Positions 1 to 12,290 of a DNA stretch of 64,000 nucleotides are shown in pieces. A program made the translations under genes and the position numbers. Origin of the DNA: Symbiodinium natans (taxonomy: Eukaryota > Sar > Dinophyceae > Suessiales > Symbiodiniaceae); NCBI GenBank assembly GCA_905221605.1, contig CAJNDS010000073.1, forward strand, positions 56,001 to 120,000. Direction: 5' to 3'. How positions within the stretch are numbered: position 1 is the stretch's first letter; the number at the start of each line of letters is the position of its first letter. The notes below the pieces were generated by a model. It worked only from the letters and a program-made list of their open reading frames with translations. It did not search any database and was not told the DNA's origin.

Positions 1-1485
1 TCCCGAAAAGGCCACGGCCTGCGCCTTCTGCGGTGAGGTGTCGCTGCCAGTGCTGGATGCCTGCAGTGTGAGGTCAGCAGGCTTCAGTACGTCACAGTAG
101 AACATGTCACGCCGCAATGCAAAGTGGAGCCATCTTCTTCACACTCCCGTGTCACAAGAGCCAAGCCACATGCCGATTTCGACGATACTGCTCAAAGGCA
201 TCGACCACTAACACCTCATGCCGGATCACTTGCGCGGACAACAAAAAAGCTGACGATCCCAGGCCGGAACAGCACAAAGCACACGGACGACTGATAGCCA
301 ATGCAGCGAGTAGTTCGCTCCTTTCGTTCACAGCATAGTGCGGGCGGGCCGGGCGGCGGGCCGGGTGCGGGGGCGAGTGTCTTGCGTGTGCGCGCGCACG
401 GGGTCTCTGCCAAAGAAGGTGTTGATACCTGTGTCGTGATGTTAGGACCGCTTTGTACCACACTTGTTTGTCATGCGCCTCATGGACCGAAAGATGAAGA
501 AGTTTACCAGATGTCAGAGTGCTCTAGATGGTGATTCGTTCAACGCGCTGCCTACGGTAGGGTTGTCGAATGCCTGATCTTGAACTGTCCAAAATGCCAC
601 AAGCCCGAAACCCCGTCGGGTACGGGACTCTGTGCGACTTTTCTAAAGTGGATCCAAAGTGCTTCAGCGTGCCTATGCTAGCTGCTAGAACCTGGTTGAC
701 AACTGCTTATTTGACAATACATCCTCCACAGAAGACTTGCTGAGGCCAATCGGGTTGAGTCTGCTGGTCATTTGCCCGACGCTTTGGCTGCAGATTATTC
801 AGTCAATGGATGGTTCTCACCGTTGGGCCGCTGCCTTCGAACAGGGAATGGGTGGCGGTATCGTTTGGACATGGCTGCGGGGCAGAAGCTGCCTGTAAGA
901 CCTGCGAACCGTTCAGCGCCATTCAATACCGGCTACCATGGCCACGACGACCACCACTGCCATGGCAGGGGGTCTAAGCGCCGCCCTAGCAAAATTTAGG
1001 GTCGGAATCGGAAGCCCTGTCTTGCCACAAGGGTTCTCCTTTGCTTCTCCTCCTTTTTCGCGGCGTACGTTGTGTTCCTTCAACAGCTTTCAGCTGTGTC
1101 CGCTGCGTCTCCGGCCTAGTCATGTTTGTATGTGCCATGTGGCTACCCTGTAAAGCAAGGTGCGCGTGGCTGTTACCAAACGAGCACAGACAAAACGTTG
1201 ACTAAGCTCTGGTTTCTCAAGTGGGGGGGGGGTTGGCGCTCTCTCTGGGGGTCTCCGGTGCAAACGTTCCCGCAGGTGCTGATACCTGATACCTGCTTCG
1301 CGATGTTTAGGAACACCCGCAATGGAGCGCAGGATGAGAAAAGAGCATGGGTGCACCAGGGATTACGATACTACCGCAAGCAACGTCAACAAGCTGCCAA
1401 GGAAAGGTTGTGCATGGTTTCCGAGCTTCAGCATCAGTTTATACAGTATTCAACTCACCAAGAACAGAAATATAAACCCCTGTTT
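1..1485. other. No recognisable gene
   Basis: Open frames on both strands are short and low-complexity, with no family resemblance. A GC-rich patch near 340-400 and a G-run near 1222 are the only compositional features. I see no exon I would defend. Confidence 0.5.
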
Positions 1486-1489
1486 ATTC

Positions 1490-1535
1490 AGGGTTTAGTT
1501 GCTTATGGTCCAGGGGCTTAGGGTTTCTAGGGTTT
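1490..1535 (+). repeat. Degenerate TTTAGGG telomere-type tract
   Basis: Several imperfect copies of GGGTTTAG/GGCTTAGGG are visible. TTTAGGG is the telomere repeat reported for dinoflagellates, so this is an interstitial telomere-type sequence, here strongly decayed. Confidence 0.6.
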
Positions 1536-1667
1536 AGGATATTCGGGTCCCCCGTTCATGGGTTCCCCTACTACCCCTCCTGTATACTGCACCCTTAAGT
1601 AACCTTAAATACAAGTAGCCTTAATGATGGGGGGAAGTTGGGAGGGGGGGTGGGTAGCAGAGGGGGG

Positions 1668-1708
1668 TAAACCCTAAACCCTAAATCCTCAACCCTAAAC
1701 CCTAAATC
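1668..1708 (-). repeat. CCCTAAA telomere-type tract
   Basis: Four to five CCCTAAA copies, some altered to CCCTAAAT or CCTCAA. It is in the opposite orientation to the tract at 1851-1924, about 145 bp downstream. Confidence 0.75.
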
Positions 1709-1850
1709 GGGCCGGGGAGGGGGGGGCGGGTAAGTAGGGGAAACCATGACCACTTGGTGTTTCGAACACCCCTGCTTATTACTTGAGAGACCAGGCTTGG
1801 ATTCGAGCACCCAAATGAGCCGCTTGGAGCAACTCATGTTGTGGTTAGGG

Positions 1851-1924
1851 TTGAGGGGGACAGGGTTTAGGGTTTAGGGTTTCGGGTTTAGGGTTTAGGG
1901 CTTAGGGCTAAAGGCTTAGGGCAT
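1851..1924 (+). repeat. TTTAGGG telomere-type tract
   Basis: About nine copies of GGGTTTAG with variants (TTCGGG, CTTAGGG). Together with the CCCTAAA tract at 1668-1708 it makes an inverted pair. Confidence 0.8.
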
Positions 1925-2040
1925 AGGCTTGCTTTCAGAACCTCTAGAGGGTTTTGTGTTTTTGGGTTGGGAGTAGGTCTGTGGAGGTTTGCCAAACTCA
2001 ACCTTTCAACCTAATCTCCAAGCCCCAAAGCCAGGTCGCA

Positions 2041-2120
2041 ATCCTTTACCCTTAATTCCTAAACCTGACACCCTAAACCCTAAACCCTACATTCCTCATT
2101 TCTCAATCCTTAACCCTAAG
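2041..2120 (-). repeat. CCCTAAA telomere-type tract, degenerate
   Basis: A perfect core of about three CCCTAAA copies near 2070-2090, flanked by eroded copies such as CCCTTAATTCC and CTTAACCCTAAG. Confidence 0.7.
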
Positions 2121-2420
2121 GGGCCGTCCAGAGGAGTCGTGCTTCCAGCGCTGTTGGGCTTGCTGGGTCCACCAACTCTTCGATCAAGTGTCTGGCCTCA
2201 CTCGACTGAGACGTCGGACCAGCAGTGGGCGCGGCACTATCTCGTCCATTGCATCAGCGATTGACGACTGCCTCCAGCCATTTTGCTGCACCAGCAGCAT
2301 TCCAGGGCTCTTCCACCCCCTTCTTGTTGTGAAGGATGACACAGGGTACTTACTTAGAAGTTAGGATTCCGGGGCATCAGCGCAGTGCGGGAAGCCTCTA
2401 TCAGACTCTATCACTCTATC

Positions 2421-2473
2421 CCTAAACCGGGTTTAGGGTTTACGGTTAGGGTTTAGGGTTTAGGGCTTAGGCG
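2421..2473 (+). repeat. TTTAGGG telomere-type tract
   Basis: Six imperfect GGGTTTAG units preceded by a single CCCTAAAC, so a short inverted junction lies inside the tract itself near 2420-2432. Confidence 0.75.
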
Positions 2474-2479
2474 ACCCCA

Positions 2480-4170
2480 TCAAAAAACGCTGAAGCCCTG
2501 AAAAGCTAGCCACTTTAACCGCAAAGGCCTACGCTCCATAACCCGGAGCCCTAAAATCCTACATTGCCACCCTTGTGTACGTCACTTGTTTGTGATGCGC
2601 CTAGTGGAATCCTGCCGTAGGCGGATGAAGAAGTTTACCAGGCGCAAAAGGGATGATTGCACGAGTGTGTGTCAGCTGGCGAAACCTGCGATCACCCGCA
2701 ACTGGTTCCTCTCTGTGGTCGAGGGGCAACAAATAGGAGAATTCCGAAAGAGCGCTTCATCCAGGGCGACTCACTGTTCACGATCAGCACCTGCACATAG
2801 AAGAGATGAAACTGTGCTAGAACAGGATGCAACAGCTAAAGATCACAATGTACCCAATTTTTTCCGCAGCACCCTCGTGCCGATGAGCTCACAGATCATC
2901 CATGGAAGCGTCATTGCCAGTAAGAACCGCAGGTTGATGTGGGCTCGGAGTGTCCAAACCTGAGCTCTGCAAACAGCCTCGATCTGCTGTGATCCACTGA
3001 GAACTTGTGCGTTGTGCTAGGGTGGCTGGACGCATGAGCACTATGCCGATTCATGAGCGCGCCACCGTGTAGCAGGAGCCCAGGTCAAAGAACACCTTAC
3101 AGTCTTACGGTGTGATTATGCCGTACTGTAGGGCAGGTCAGCTTTGCAAGTGAGAGCCCGTGTGTCAGGAAGCGCGGTGCTCTTCGGACAAGCTTCAATT
3201 AAAGCCGCTGCATCCTCCAAGGACCCAATGTTGTAGCCCAATGCTTCTGACAACCTCAACAGGTGGAAGCCGCATGAAATGGGGAGTGCTGAACAAAATA
3301 AGTTTAGAAAGTTTGTGGCAGCCGCAGTCCAACTCCTAACTCAAAAACTTGAATTAGAGGCTGTTCAGCCGTGCCACAGGATTCCCGTTGTGAAGATCCT
3401 CAGCATTGTCAGGGCATTGAACCTACAAGCAGCTGGCATTGACGAGGATGGCGAAACAAGCTGGCTTCACCAATCCACCTGTCTGGGTCACACTTGCATG
3501 CATGCCAAGACTCATGTACCCGCCTAGTGATGCCACAACTCTTGCCAACCCGCTGGCATTGCTCCTGGAGTTCTGCACAGAACTCGACAGGATGACGTAT
3601 ATCGTTGTCTGCAGAAATACTCACTCTGTATCACTCTGTCATCCATCATATACGTGGCCAAGGTAAAACAACCGGAGAAGACTTTGGAAAAATTCCCGGC
3701 AGCCACAGCTCCGCGCATGCCAATTCAGGCCAACTCAGGCAAATTCAGGCAAGCCGCAGAGCGAAAGTCAATGCCGCTGCTGGAAGTCCGTAGTGCTCCA
3801 TGCGGAATCAACAGGCAGCGATGATCTTAACAATGTGGACCCATGTTTCTTACGATGAGGTGAGCATGTCCACCGAGGAAGGTGGAACTCACGGGTGTGC
3901 ATCAGTGCTAAACCACTTTTGTCGAGGGTGGGCCATTGGCTGATACTCTCTCAATGGAAAACCATGCAGCTTCTAAGGCGCGAACTTCTCACTGAGTCAC
4001 TGAGCCAGCAGGCGCACAGAACTTTGTGCAGCGACTTGCCGCTGTCAGTGCAACCCTCTGGGTGCCCAAGCTAAGCTTCACTTGGGCACGATGGCTGCCG
4101 GTTGTTGCAGCCTGGCAAACGATGTTTGGCAGAACGACCGCCCAACGCAGCAGTAGCTATAGAAGTAGTT
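2480..4170. other. No recognisable gene
   Basis: The longest open frame (plus, 2586-2963, 125 codons) shows no family motif and has a mixed composition unlike the firm genes of this window. A short tandem CAATTCAGG-type run sits near 3720-3750. Nothing else can be supported. Confidence 0.45.
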
Positions 4171-4175
4171 AAGTA

Positions 4176-4275
4176 CTCGCATCGCCTAGTTCTGGCAAGT
4201 TGGGTTGGGTCGCCTAGTCCTGTCAAGTTGGGTCGCTTCGTCCCGTGAAGTTGGGTTGCCTAGTCCGGTCAAAAC
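4176..4275. repeat. Tandem ~23-bp repeat, four imperfect units
   Basis: Successive units follow the pattern TCGCCTAGTCCNGTCAAGTTGGG (here broken for length: TCGCCTAGTCC, then NGTCAAGTTGGG). Units diverge by a few substitutions each. Confidence 0.7.
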
Positions 4276-4330
4276 CTGTCGATTTCTTACCGTTATTGCC
4301 GTAGGCGCATCAACATCCCAGCATTCAAAC

Positions 4331-4530
4331 ACCCACACAACAAGCCAAACACCCGAACAACATCGGAAAAAACCATTACAAAAACAAACGAGCAAAGTGA
4401 AAACATCAACATGATGCAAATTCTAGAGGTCGGTGCTAAAACCATTCCGAGGGAAAAAGTAACAAGCAAAACCCACACAACAAGCAAAACACCCGAAAAC
4501 ACAGTGGAAAATATCACAAAAAAACATGGA
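4331..4530. repeat. A/C-rich direct repeat, two ~55-bp copies
   Basis: A segment beginning ACCCACACAACAAGC at about 4331 recurs at about 4471, with the same following AAACACCCGAA block. The plus strand is very poor in T here, so minus-strand frames look like hydrophobic F/V-rich peptides. I read those as a compositional artefact, not membrane proteins. Confidence 0.6.
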
Positions 4531-4559
4531 AACATCCATAACAAAAAAACATTCTAAAG

Positions 4560-6290
4560 GACGGGGAAAAATGAAAAAACATGTTACAACCCCAAGCCTG
4601 AGCCCCCCAACCCGAACCCGCCTACCTAAAACCATGCTAGTAGTACATGGTGGAGGAACCGGATACTGGTCGCATAATGGGTTATTCAATTAGTAGTCGC
4701 GAAGGCAACATAGAAACGCGCGGGAACAAACAACTCAACAAGGTTGTTATGGATGAAAAGAATACGTACACATACATGCACAAACCACTATCAGAACGAC
4801 CTACAAGTACGGCCTGCATCCAAAGCACTCTGGCGGCATCCGGGTCAGGCTCCAAGCCTCCCAAGCCTGCACAGGACTCACGGGACACCTTGCTTGGATC
4901 CTTCGAGCTCGGGACCTGGCATGCAAAGGGCTTAGGCTCCCCCAAGCCTTCATCCAAGATCTCGCCAAGGCCTGAGGGATTCTCTCAACATGCCCGCTGC
5001 GCGTGGCACACAGGAGGCAACTTGTAAACTGGGGGAAGGGCTTCCCATCAAAGATGCAAGGCCATGCGTTGTTGAGAAAACTCCCCCAAGGTGGCAGAAA
5101 CAAAATGCAAAAACTATCTCCGAAGACGGGGCTTTCGTTCTAATGTAACTCATGTCGCGGATCCTTCGGGATTATCATATTCCCTGGGAAAACCCGAAGG
5201 AAGCGGAGATAAAACGAGCAAAGCCCTGCGAATTGAAGCAAAGCCCGAATCATGCAAGCCGCGCTACATCAACAGCGAACGCGTGCCTGCAACATGTCAC
5301 GACGAGTTGTTTCTGGTCAACAAGCCCATGATAAATTTCCTCGCCATAGAAACCAGCCCAGCCTATGAGCCTGGCGTAACAACCACTGAGAGAGCGACTG
5401 ATCAGCGCGTCTTCATTCTTTGGGTCCTGTGCAAGAACCCCAGGACACTGGACTGAGCAGGTGTGTCTGCCAGAATAGTTTGGCTTGTTCAAGAGAAACC
5501 ACACCCGCCTCCTGCAAGCTCGCTTGGAAGAGCTTGACCGCACGCCTGACCAACAACACTGCTATGACTGCAGACTTTGGCCACTTGCAGCTGAGCCGAA
5601 AAATGAGGTAAAATGCTGCGCTGCGGTCAACTGTCAAATACTCGCAACATGCCCCCACCTGATGTCTTCGAACTTGCGCGTTGCCTGGCCAGCACAGTGA
5701 GCTGTCCGGAAACGTGAGTCCAACCCGCGGTCTGGTGCCCTTAGTCGCGGCGCCGGCCCGCCGGCCACCGCGCAGAGCTCCGTACCGCTTAGGGCCTTTG
5801 TGTGGGGCCCTAGGCGAGAACCCCTGTCACCTCCCCTTAGCCTTAACCTGCCTGCTTGCTCCACGTAGAGCTTCTGCTATGGACCTTCTGCCTCTGCACC
5901 GTCTGTACCCTCCGGACATGTCCATCAACAAGGTGGTCCTGTCGACCGGCCCTGTCGACCCCCCATTTGTCTGGACCGCCTCCATGCGAAAAACACACAC
6001 AGACACACAGACACACAGACACACAGAGAGAGACACACACACACACACACACACTGCACACACCCCTCCATGATTTATGACCTTTTTTGGAGCCCCCGCC
6101 ATGAAAGCATGGACTGCGCTGGGATTCCATGGACCTCCCAAAACCTCCCATAGACTCCCCCTTTCTTGAGCACTCTTTGCCCCCTAACACCCTTGCAACG
6201 CTGTGCTATGTGGAGCTCAGCGGGGCTCTTCTAGTCCCGCGCTGTCGGGCCCCTCCTGTACAGACTGCGAGGAAAGACCTTATCGCTCCA
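4560..6290. other. Mostly non-coding; CA microsatellite at 5991-6062
   Basis: The (CACA)n/(CACAGA)n microsatellite at 5991-6062 is clear. Just upstream, 5875-5985 on the plus strand stays open with a protein-like composition (MDLLPLHRLYPPDMS and following), but I cannot place it in a family. The rest shows nothing. Confidence 0.4.
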
Positions 6291-6300
6291 GGCCCCCTAT

Positions 6301-6845
6301 TCACCGCTTTGGACTGTCATAAGACCCCCTATGACCGTCTGTGCCGAGCCCGTATACGATTCTTGCCTCGTCTTCGCTGCGATAGCTTCTGAGCAAGGCT
6401 GCCTTGGCAAACGAATCGTTGATGGTTGAAGAGAACTGGCCGCAACCACTGTCAACGAGGGCGATAGGAACCCAAGACGACGGGCACATGGGCCCACATG
6501 CCTTTCAAACCCTTCAGCACGCCGGCCTAGGCCTAGGGCGCCCTCCGACCTCCGGGCCCCCTGCCGCGCGCTCGCTAAGCTCGCGTGCGATACTGGGCTC
6601 CGCCTCAGACATCCCAACGGGCATAAATAGGTGAAGCTCAAGAACAGGAAAGTCAAAATGCAGAGCGTAGGGGAAGAAAAGGAAGGTGCTTGATGTTCGG
6701 GAAAAGCACCCAAAGTACAAGGTGCCTCGTCGGCATCGGCGGATGCTGCACTCTGATGTTCCTGTTCCTTTCGCTTCCTTGGCTGTCCGAACTTATATGA
6801 GCGTCTCAGGCCTGCATGTCCTTGGTTTAAACCTTCAAAGCACAA
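6301..6845 (-). CDS. Possible exons of an unidentified minus-strand gene
   Basis: Two stretches look coding by composition. One near 6760-6845 is rich in charged residues (contains KFGQPRKRKEQEHQS). The other near 6310-6460 contains SFAKAALLRSYRSEDEARIV. They lie in different frames, as expected if an intron separates them. No family is recognised and no splice junction can be fixed. Confidence 0.25.
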
Positions 6846-7089
6846 TCATTGCTGCTTTGTGCTGAGACTCGCGTCTTCTAGCTTCCTCTTGGCATCCTGA
6901 TTTGGGCAAGGCAACCCAAGGGAATTCTTAGACCCAGCTCCGTCTTCCAGACTTCCACCTCAGAGTATCACTTTAACTACGAGCATGAGAATGTGACAGA
7001 ATGCATCCAGCCTCCAGCAGTGAAGACAAAGTTTCAGAGTCTCCCAAGGCCTCACATTTTGTATGCGCAAGTCTTGCCATGTCTTGCCT

Positions 7090-7700
7090 TTCTGCCAAGA
7101 ACACTCAGGCATCCCGAGAACCCTAGGAACCTTACACCTGAGACCCAAGACCAATCCCTTCCGCCATTTCGAGTTTCAAAATTCCTTGCTAGGATGTCCT
7201 TGATGCCCCGCATGCACAGCGCAGCAGCTGTGTCCGGGCGGTCAAGGCTCAGCGCGGCCGTGGCAGCACGCCAGTAAGCGCGGCCATTCAGTTGGTCCTG
7301 AATCAGCAAAAGTCGCTGCGACTTGGCGCGTTTCGCAAAAGCGCGGCTCCACACTTTGGCCTGCATGCTTGACTGAAAAAGATGGCCCAGTAGCTTGCAC
7401 GTTAGAAGTTAACAGACCGAGGCCTTTCAAACATAGCGGAAGGATTGTTGCAGAGGTCTGAGGCGGTGTGCTTCTGAGTGCAGGGCATGTTCGAGCGCGA
7501 ACTCGGAATCCTCGGGCAAGTGCTGCTTGAGATCGCACGGACGCCCTCTTTGGTACGGTACGTCTGAACCTTGTCTGGCAACCGTGTCCTGGAGGGCATC
7601 CAGCTGTTTGCCAAGCCGAGCTTGTGCCTCCGATGATGGGGGGATTCTGGGATGCTCCAACGGGTGTGCTTGTTTAGATGTGCCGAAGACCCCGAAGATG
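7090..7700 (-). CDS. Probable exons of an unidentified minus-strand gene
   Basis: Three open segments have a protein-like composition. Around 7580-7650 is a helical stretch (EAQARLGKQLDALQDTVARQ). Around 7440-7530 is a segment with DLKQHLPEDSEFALEHALHS. Around 7180-7350 is a basic then alanine-rich segment (KVWSRAFAKRAKSQRLLLIQ, later AYWRAATAALSLDRPDTAAA). The last could be a TPR-like helical pair, which is only inference. Frame changes between segments imply introns. The whole 0.6 kb is more GC-rich than its surroundings. Confidence 0.35.
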
Positions 7701-7719
7701 TCCGACAGCCGCCGAACAC

Positions 7720-9320
7720 TCAGCGCACGAACACTGACTGCTCACATGCTGTCACCCTCTCGACTCGTAGAGTCGCAGAGTCATAGAGTCGCAGAGCTGC
7801 TTTCTGGCAGCCACCCTTAGGCCTTCGTGGAGTGCTGGTACTTTCCAAGAGGCTGCGAGGCTGCTAAAGGCTAAAGTTCGGAAATCTGACAGAAAAGCGT
7901 GCGCAACTGTCTCCGCACGACCCGGTGGGCAGAGTCAGCGGTGCCAAGGTCGTGTCACCGGTGTCAACATGCAATTTCTAACACAGGTAGGAGCAGCAGA
8001 CACCTGCCTGCGCGCGATTCAAGTACAGCTGGCTCAGCAGCTTGCCCTCCACTCCAACCTCCTGTCGCGGACGCAGGCGTCGGCTTGCGGGCTTGACAGA
8101 AGTCTATGGTGACCAGTGCCTTCGCCGCATCAATGCCCCGAGAGTAGCATTCCTTAGAACTTCCCTGCTCGATCCAAACTTCAGCGGCCGGTAGTCAATG
8201 TCTTGTTACGGCTGGGTGGGATGTAATTGGAAAAAAGTCTCTGCATCGTGTGGCTTGTGCATAAAAAGCATGTCAATTGAGCCCAGGCACGATGGCACCA
8301 GCAACATCACCCTGCCATCTAAAGCAGCAAGATCGGCACAACTCAATATTGCCCACGTGCTTGTGTGCAACAAATACACATCATCACGAATAACCTTGCT
8401 CAAGATAGCACACAGCCTCAGTGAGACGCGCATTGCCGTCGGACTTCCATGTTGCGACCTTCAGCTGTCAAGGAAGGGCAGTTTAGGTTAGACCAGCATA
8501 TGTGGCACACGGTCGTACGGTCAGGCCTGTGGTGGCACAGCCAAGACTTCCCACGGCCCATGCAAACAGTGTAGACGTGCGTGACTTGCAGCTGAGCAGC
8601 CCTTTCCTCACGAAGCCTGGGTGGCGCCGAACTTGAGTCTCGAAAACACGACAGAAACACACGACATCAGCTGTCACAGCAACATCTGCAATAGCTTGGG
8701 TCTCAAAACAAGCAAACACACCGGTTGGCATCTGAAACCCCTCTTCTCTTGAGCCCAAGCTGCCGTTCCTCCTCGGGCCCGTCTTTGGAAGGCACTGAAG
8801 GGTAGCCCTGGTCCAAAGCCGAGATGGGTCGTTTTCGGGTTTCCCGGTTCCCTACCACATTGGCACAGTCAGGAGATGTCAGGAGGAGTGAAAAGGGGGA
8901 GAACAGGTGAGATGTCCCGCAGCATCCCCTGCCTTTGCCTCCGCAGCCGGAGCTCCGGTCATGGCTCGGGGATCGGAGATTTTCGGGCGGGTTCTGCTAA
9001 CAAAAACAAAGTCAGAGCGAGGATAGGGGCTCACATCTTGCTGAGCTCTGCGATGGTGGATCCCACGCATCTTCTAGCTCCGTGTGCTCTGATCTTGGCA
9101 ACAGCTGCGTTCAATATTGCACAGCAAGTCATAACGAACTTTCCTGAGCTGTCTTCCTAGACAGTTGCTGCGTGCTCACAGGCTGCACCAGCCACATTTC
9201 CCAATCACGACAGTGACTTCACGCAGCCGCAGGCCCGCACGTCGGCTCAAAGCTATGAAGACATCGGGCCGCTATGGCCGATCCGACACACTTTTTTGGC
9301 AAGAACGTGCAAATTATCCG
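7720..9320. other. No recognisable gene
   Basis: A short direct repeat of AGTCGCAGAGT/AGTCATAGAGT lies at 7768-7797. Open frames are short and unconvincing on both strands. Confidence 0.45.
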
Positions 9321-9329
9321 TGATTATTC

Positions 9330-9800
9330 GTGTGCTCTTGCATCAGGTTCAAGTTCAATCGAGAACATGCTCCTATTGCTCGGCCCTATACCCTTCCTCA
9401 AAATTCTCCAAATCCTGATAAGCGCAGCTGTCTGAAAAGACCTAGATGAGGAGCGGCAGGAACGGTCGGAACGGTCCCACGACCGTACAGATTCTGGCTC
9501 CACTATGGCTGCATGTGGCTCTGTGAGGCTTGGAGGAGGTGCAGCGAGGTGGTATCGAACCGAACCGGTTTTGAGCAATAGTATTCTAATCAATACCTTA
9601 TCCAGTAGTTTGCGTGCATTTTCTCGATGGAAGTTCAGTGGTCTGAGGTGAGCACGCGCCAGTTTCTGCTCTGAACATGGCCTGCATGATGAAACTAGGC
9701 AGGCAGCCGCTGACTGTCCATCTGGGGAGTCTGCACATTCTTGCCGCTTCTTGCCACTTTTCAGGAAAACTGTGAAAGCGAATGGCTCCTGCATGTCTTA
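9330..9800 (-). CDS. Open frame of 156 codons, doubtful exon
   Basis: The frame is open for 156 codons. The middle (KLARAHLRPLNFHRENARKL) could be coding, but the downstream half is low-complexity Ser/Arg. No family resemblance. It could be a chance frame. Confidence 0.15.
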
Positions 9801-10734
9801 GGAGCCAGGGAACCAAGATGAACCCGACAGCCTTCTGTTGCAAACTGGCTGATGTCTACTGTGAAGCTCGCGTAATCTAGTTTAGGGTTTAGCCACACTT
9901 TGGCAAAACACTGGCGTGGCTAGTAGGAAGGCAGAGTTTGCAATGCGGCAATGCTGATCGCCAACTGTCGGACGAAGTCCAGAAAAAAATAACTGCTCCA
10001 AAGCTCCCACCGATCACGCCATCAGCGCTGAGGCGGTCGTGCTTCACGCCATGGAAATGGCATGGAAGTCTCAATTAGGACATCTTGATCTAGGGATCAT
10101 GCAAACCGCATCATGGAATCATAGCAGCATTCTTCAACGTCCTGCTTTGCAGATGCCACCCGTCAACCGTCGAGGTCGATGTCCCATCGAGCGCGATCCT
10201 CTGGCCGCACAACGTTCACGACATGTTTGCATCTGCTTATCAGGCAGTGTCCCCATCACACAGAAAACTCCTTCCTTGTGGCGCATGACTGCAATGGACC
10301 GAGATTGACCGACCAGCACCACACCGCCTCAACGCAGTTCCAGCCTGCTGTTGAGCGCCCCACCTGTTTCGGGCTTGAGCTGCTTGAACTAGTCTGTCGG
10401 TGACAGCAAATCATATTGGGCAACCAGTTGCACCTGCATGCTGAAGGTGGAAGTGGATGCCATCGACATCATGTTGGTCATGAAGCCGCCGGACTTCAGC
10501 TCCATCTTGGTCCAGTTCGCAGCCGGTCTTCGTGGGCTAGGTTCACCTGCAGCATGTGAAAGCTATGGATGTGAAACCGGACGATGCACACTCGATGCGA
10601 TCACCCCAGGCGAGGTGCGACAACCTACAACAGCGATGACTCGGCAGGGATGTGCCAAGAACTAGGATTCCGATGGACTCTGGTAGAAGGCTTTTTTGAG
10701 GGGTGTGCAGGGCATGAAAAGGGTTTTTTAGAGT

Positions 10735-10835
10735 GGAGTGACTGAACCCGGTTTCCGCCTGCGTCTCTTGCTGGATGGTCTCAAGGAGCTGCAGCTTGGC
10801 AGTTGCTGGCCAGGATGGCATCTTAGGGCACTGAG
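10735..10835 (-). CDS. Possible exon, unidentified
   Basis: A short stretch encoding PKMPSWPATAKLQLLETIQQ followed by ETQAETGF has good amphipathic composition. The rest of the open frame on either side degrades. No family call. The gap from here to 11.85 kb shows only an A/T-rich patch at 11100-11130. Confidence 0.25.
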
Positions 10836-11893
10836 GCATACGTTAACATCATATTCGAAGATTCTTGAAACTCTTTTCTGACACATACAGTAAGCCCAAA
10901 AAATGCTCAAGAACGTTCCGAGGCTACCGTCGCGGCTCGCGCGCGGCACGTGAAACGTCCGAAAAAAAGACCTTGTTGAGACTCTATAGGGCTCTGTAAG
11001 AGTCCCAGGCGCAGGATCCATCCGCATGCGGCTCTCTGGCGCGATTGCCCAGGCCAGCAGGGCAAGGCCCTGCCTTTGTTCAGAGCAGAAACCAAAACAT
11101 GATAATATAATTATAATATAAAAAAAAAGGCGCCGACTCTTCTTGCCACCGTTCTGCGGCGTGAAGCTGCGCCGCGGAGCTGCGGCAGCAGCGAGGCCTC
11201 GTAGAAGGCTTTCACCGATTCCTTCGCGGGTTTGCTTAGGCTCAAGCCCAAGAGCCGTAAGTTCTTAAGGGGAGTCAACTGAACGCAGATGCGGGAGGTG
11301 TACCCTGTGTGAAAGCGGTCGTGCAGCCCAGCGCCCAGGTCATGTTGGAGAGGCCTCCGATGCCCCCAACAAGCAAAGTCAAAACTGCTAAGCCCCTGGT
11401 AGGCTCAGGATGTCACGCGCCCAGCCTTGCGAGGAGAAGCTTTCCAACCTCACACCAACAAAGAAGCGAAGTCCGTGATCTTTAGTCTGCTTTCAGGGCT
11501 CGGAGAATATGGGGGAGTCCACATCGAGCATCAGGTACAGCCTTGTTCACACTGCCGACCTTGTCTAGGCCTATGGACTCATAGAAGTCCCCGGAAGCTC
11601 TTCAAAGCTTCCTAGTTCAAAAATCCGCACCTTGGCAGCGCCTCCTGGCCCAGGGCTTCGATCAGCGTGGCACCTCACGTCGGCTCACATGGCTCTCATG
11701 GCTCGCATGGCCCCCAATCTGAAGTCTTCAACCCTCTTAATTAAGTTGACTCTTCCCTGCAATATCCCGCACATGCCGCTGCTGTACTCCAGCTGAGCTG
11801 AGCACGTGAAGCCATGGTCCTCGGATAACGACCACTGCGACAGTGCACCCAAATTATTCAGAATATACAGAAGCAGGCGCACGACTCGTCGTT

Positions 11894-12166
11894 CTACTTT
11901 TCACTCCACTCATGCTGCTGCCCAAGCAGCGCAAAGGCCCAGGCGAAGTTCGACAGCTGCCTGGGCTCGAAGTCCTGCCAATGCGGATCAGCCAAGCAGG
12001 ACGAAGCATTAGAGACCCGTTTTTCCGATTGTAGGTGCAGATTGCAAAGATAGGGAAGTCTGGAGTCCAAGCACCATGCCAGGTCATCGGCATTTTGCAA
12101 GAGAGCATAAGAGAGCCGAAGTCCATCTTCGAGAAGGGGCCTGGCAAGCTCATGTGAGTTCTTCAT
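11894..12166 (-). CDS. Exon with one LANxAWAxATL-type helical repeat
   Basis: The frame contains QLSNFAWAFALLGQQHE at about 11913-11963, preceded by WQDFEPR. This matches the repeat core seen many times between 14.6 and 20.4 kb. Such repeats resemble those of OPR/RAP-type organelle RNA-binding proteins, which are very numerous in dinoflagellates. The intact RCC1-like gene lies between this exon and the larger cluster on the same strand. It may therefore be the end of a separate helical-repeat gene, or a distal exon of the same gene with the RCC1-like gene inside an intron. Boundaries are not resolved. Confidence 0.5.
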   Translation of the reverse strand: MKNSHELARPLLEDGLRLSYALLQNADDLAWCLDSRLPYLCNLHLQSEKRVSNASSCLADPHWQDFEPRQLSNFAWAFALLGQQHEWSEK

Positions 12167-12290
12167 GCTTTACGTCTGCAGTTGTGCCCAGCAGGGTTAG
12201 CCATCACATCATCGTCTCAACGTACTTCTGCTTCGGTCGGGAAGTTCAGCTTGGTTGATCTGCTGAGTTAGAAGCACATGAACTCTGCCG

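Noticed and set aside
2268-2290. AGCCATTTTG, matching ten bases of the dinoflagellate spliced leader
   Set aside because: Too short, and the following bases (CTGCACC) do not match the leader. No coding sequence follows.
4293-4689. Hydrophobic minus-strand frames that look like membrane proteins
   Set aside because: They come from an A/C-rich direct repeat. All three frames are hydrophobic, as expected from composition.
5827-6190. Cys/Val-rich minus-strand frames of 104 and 115 codons
   Set aside because: Their core is the CA microsatellite at 5991-6062.
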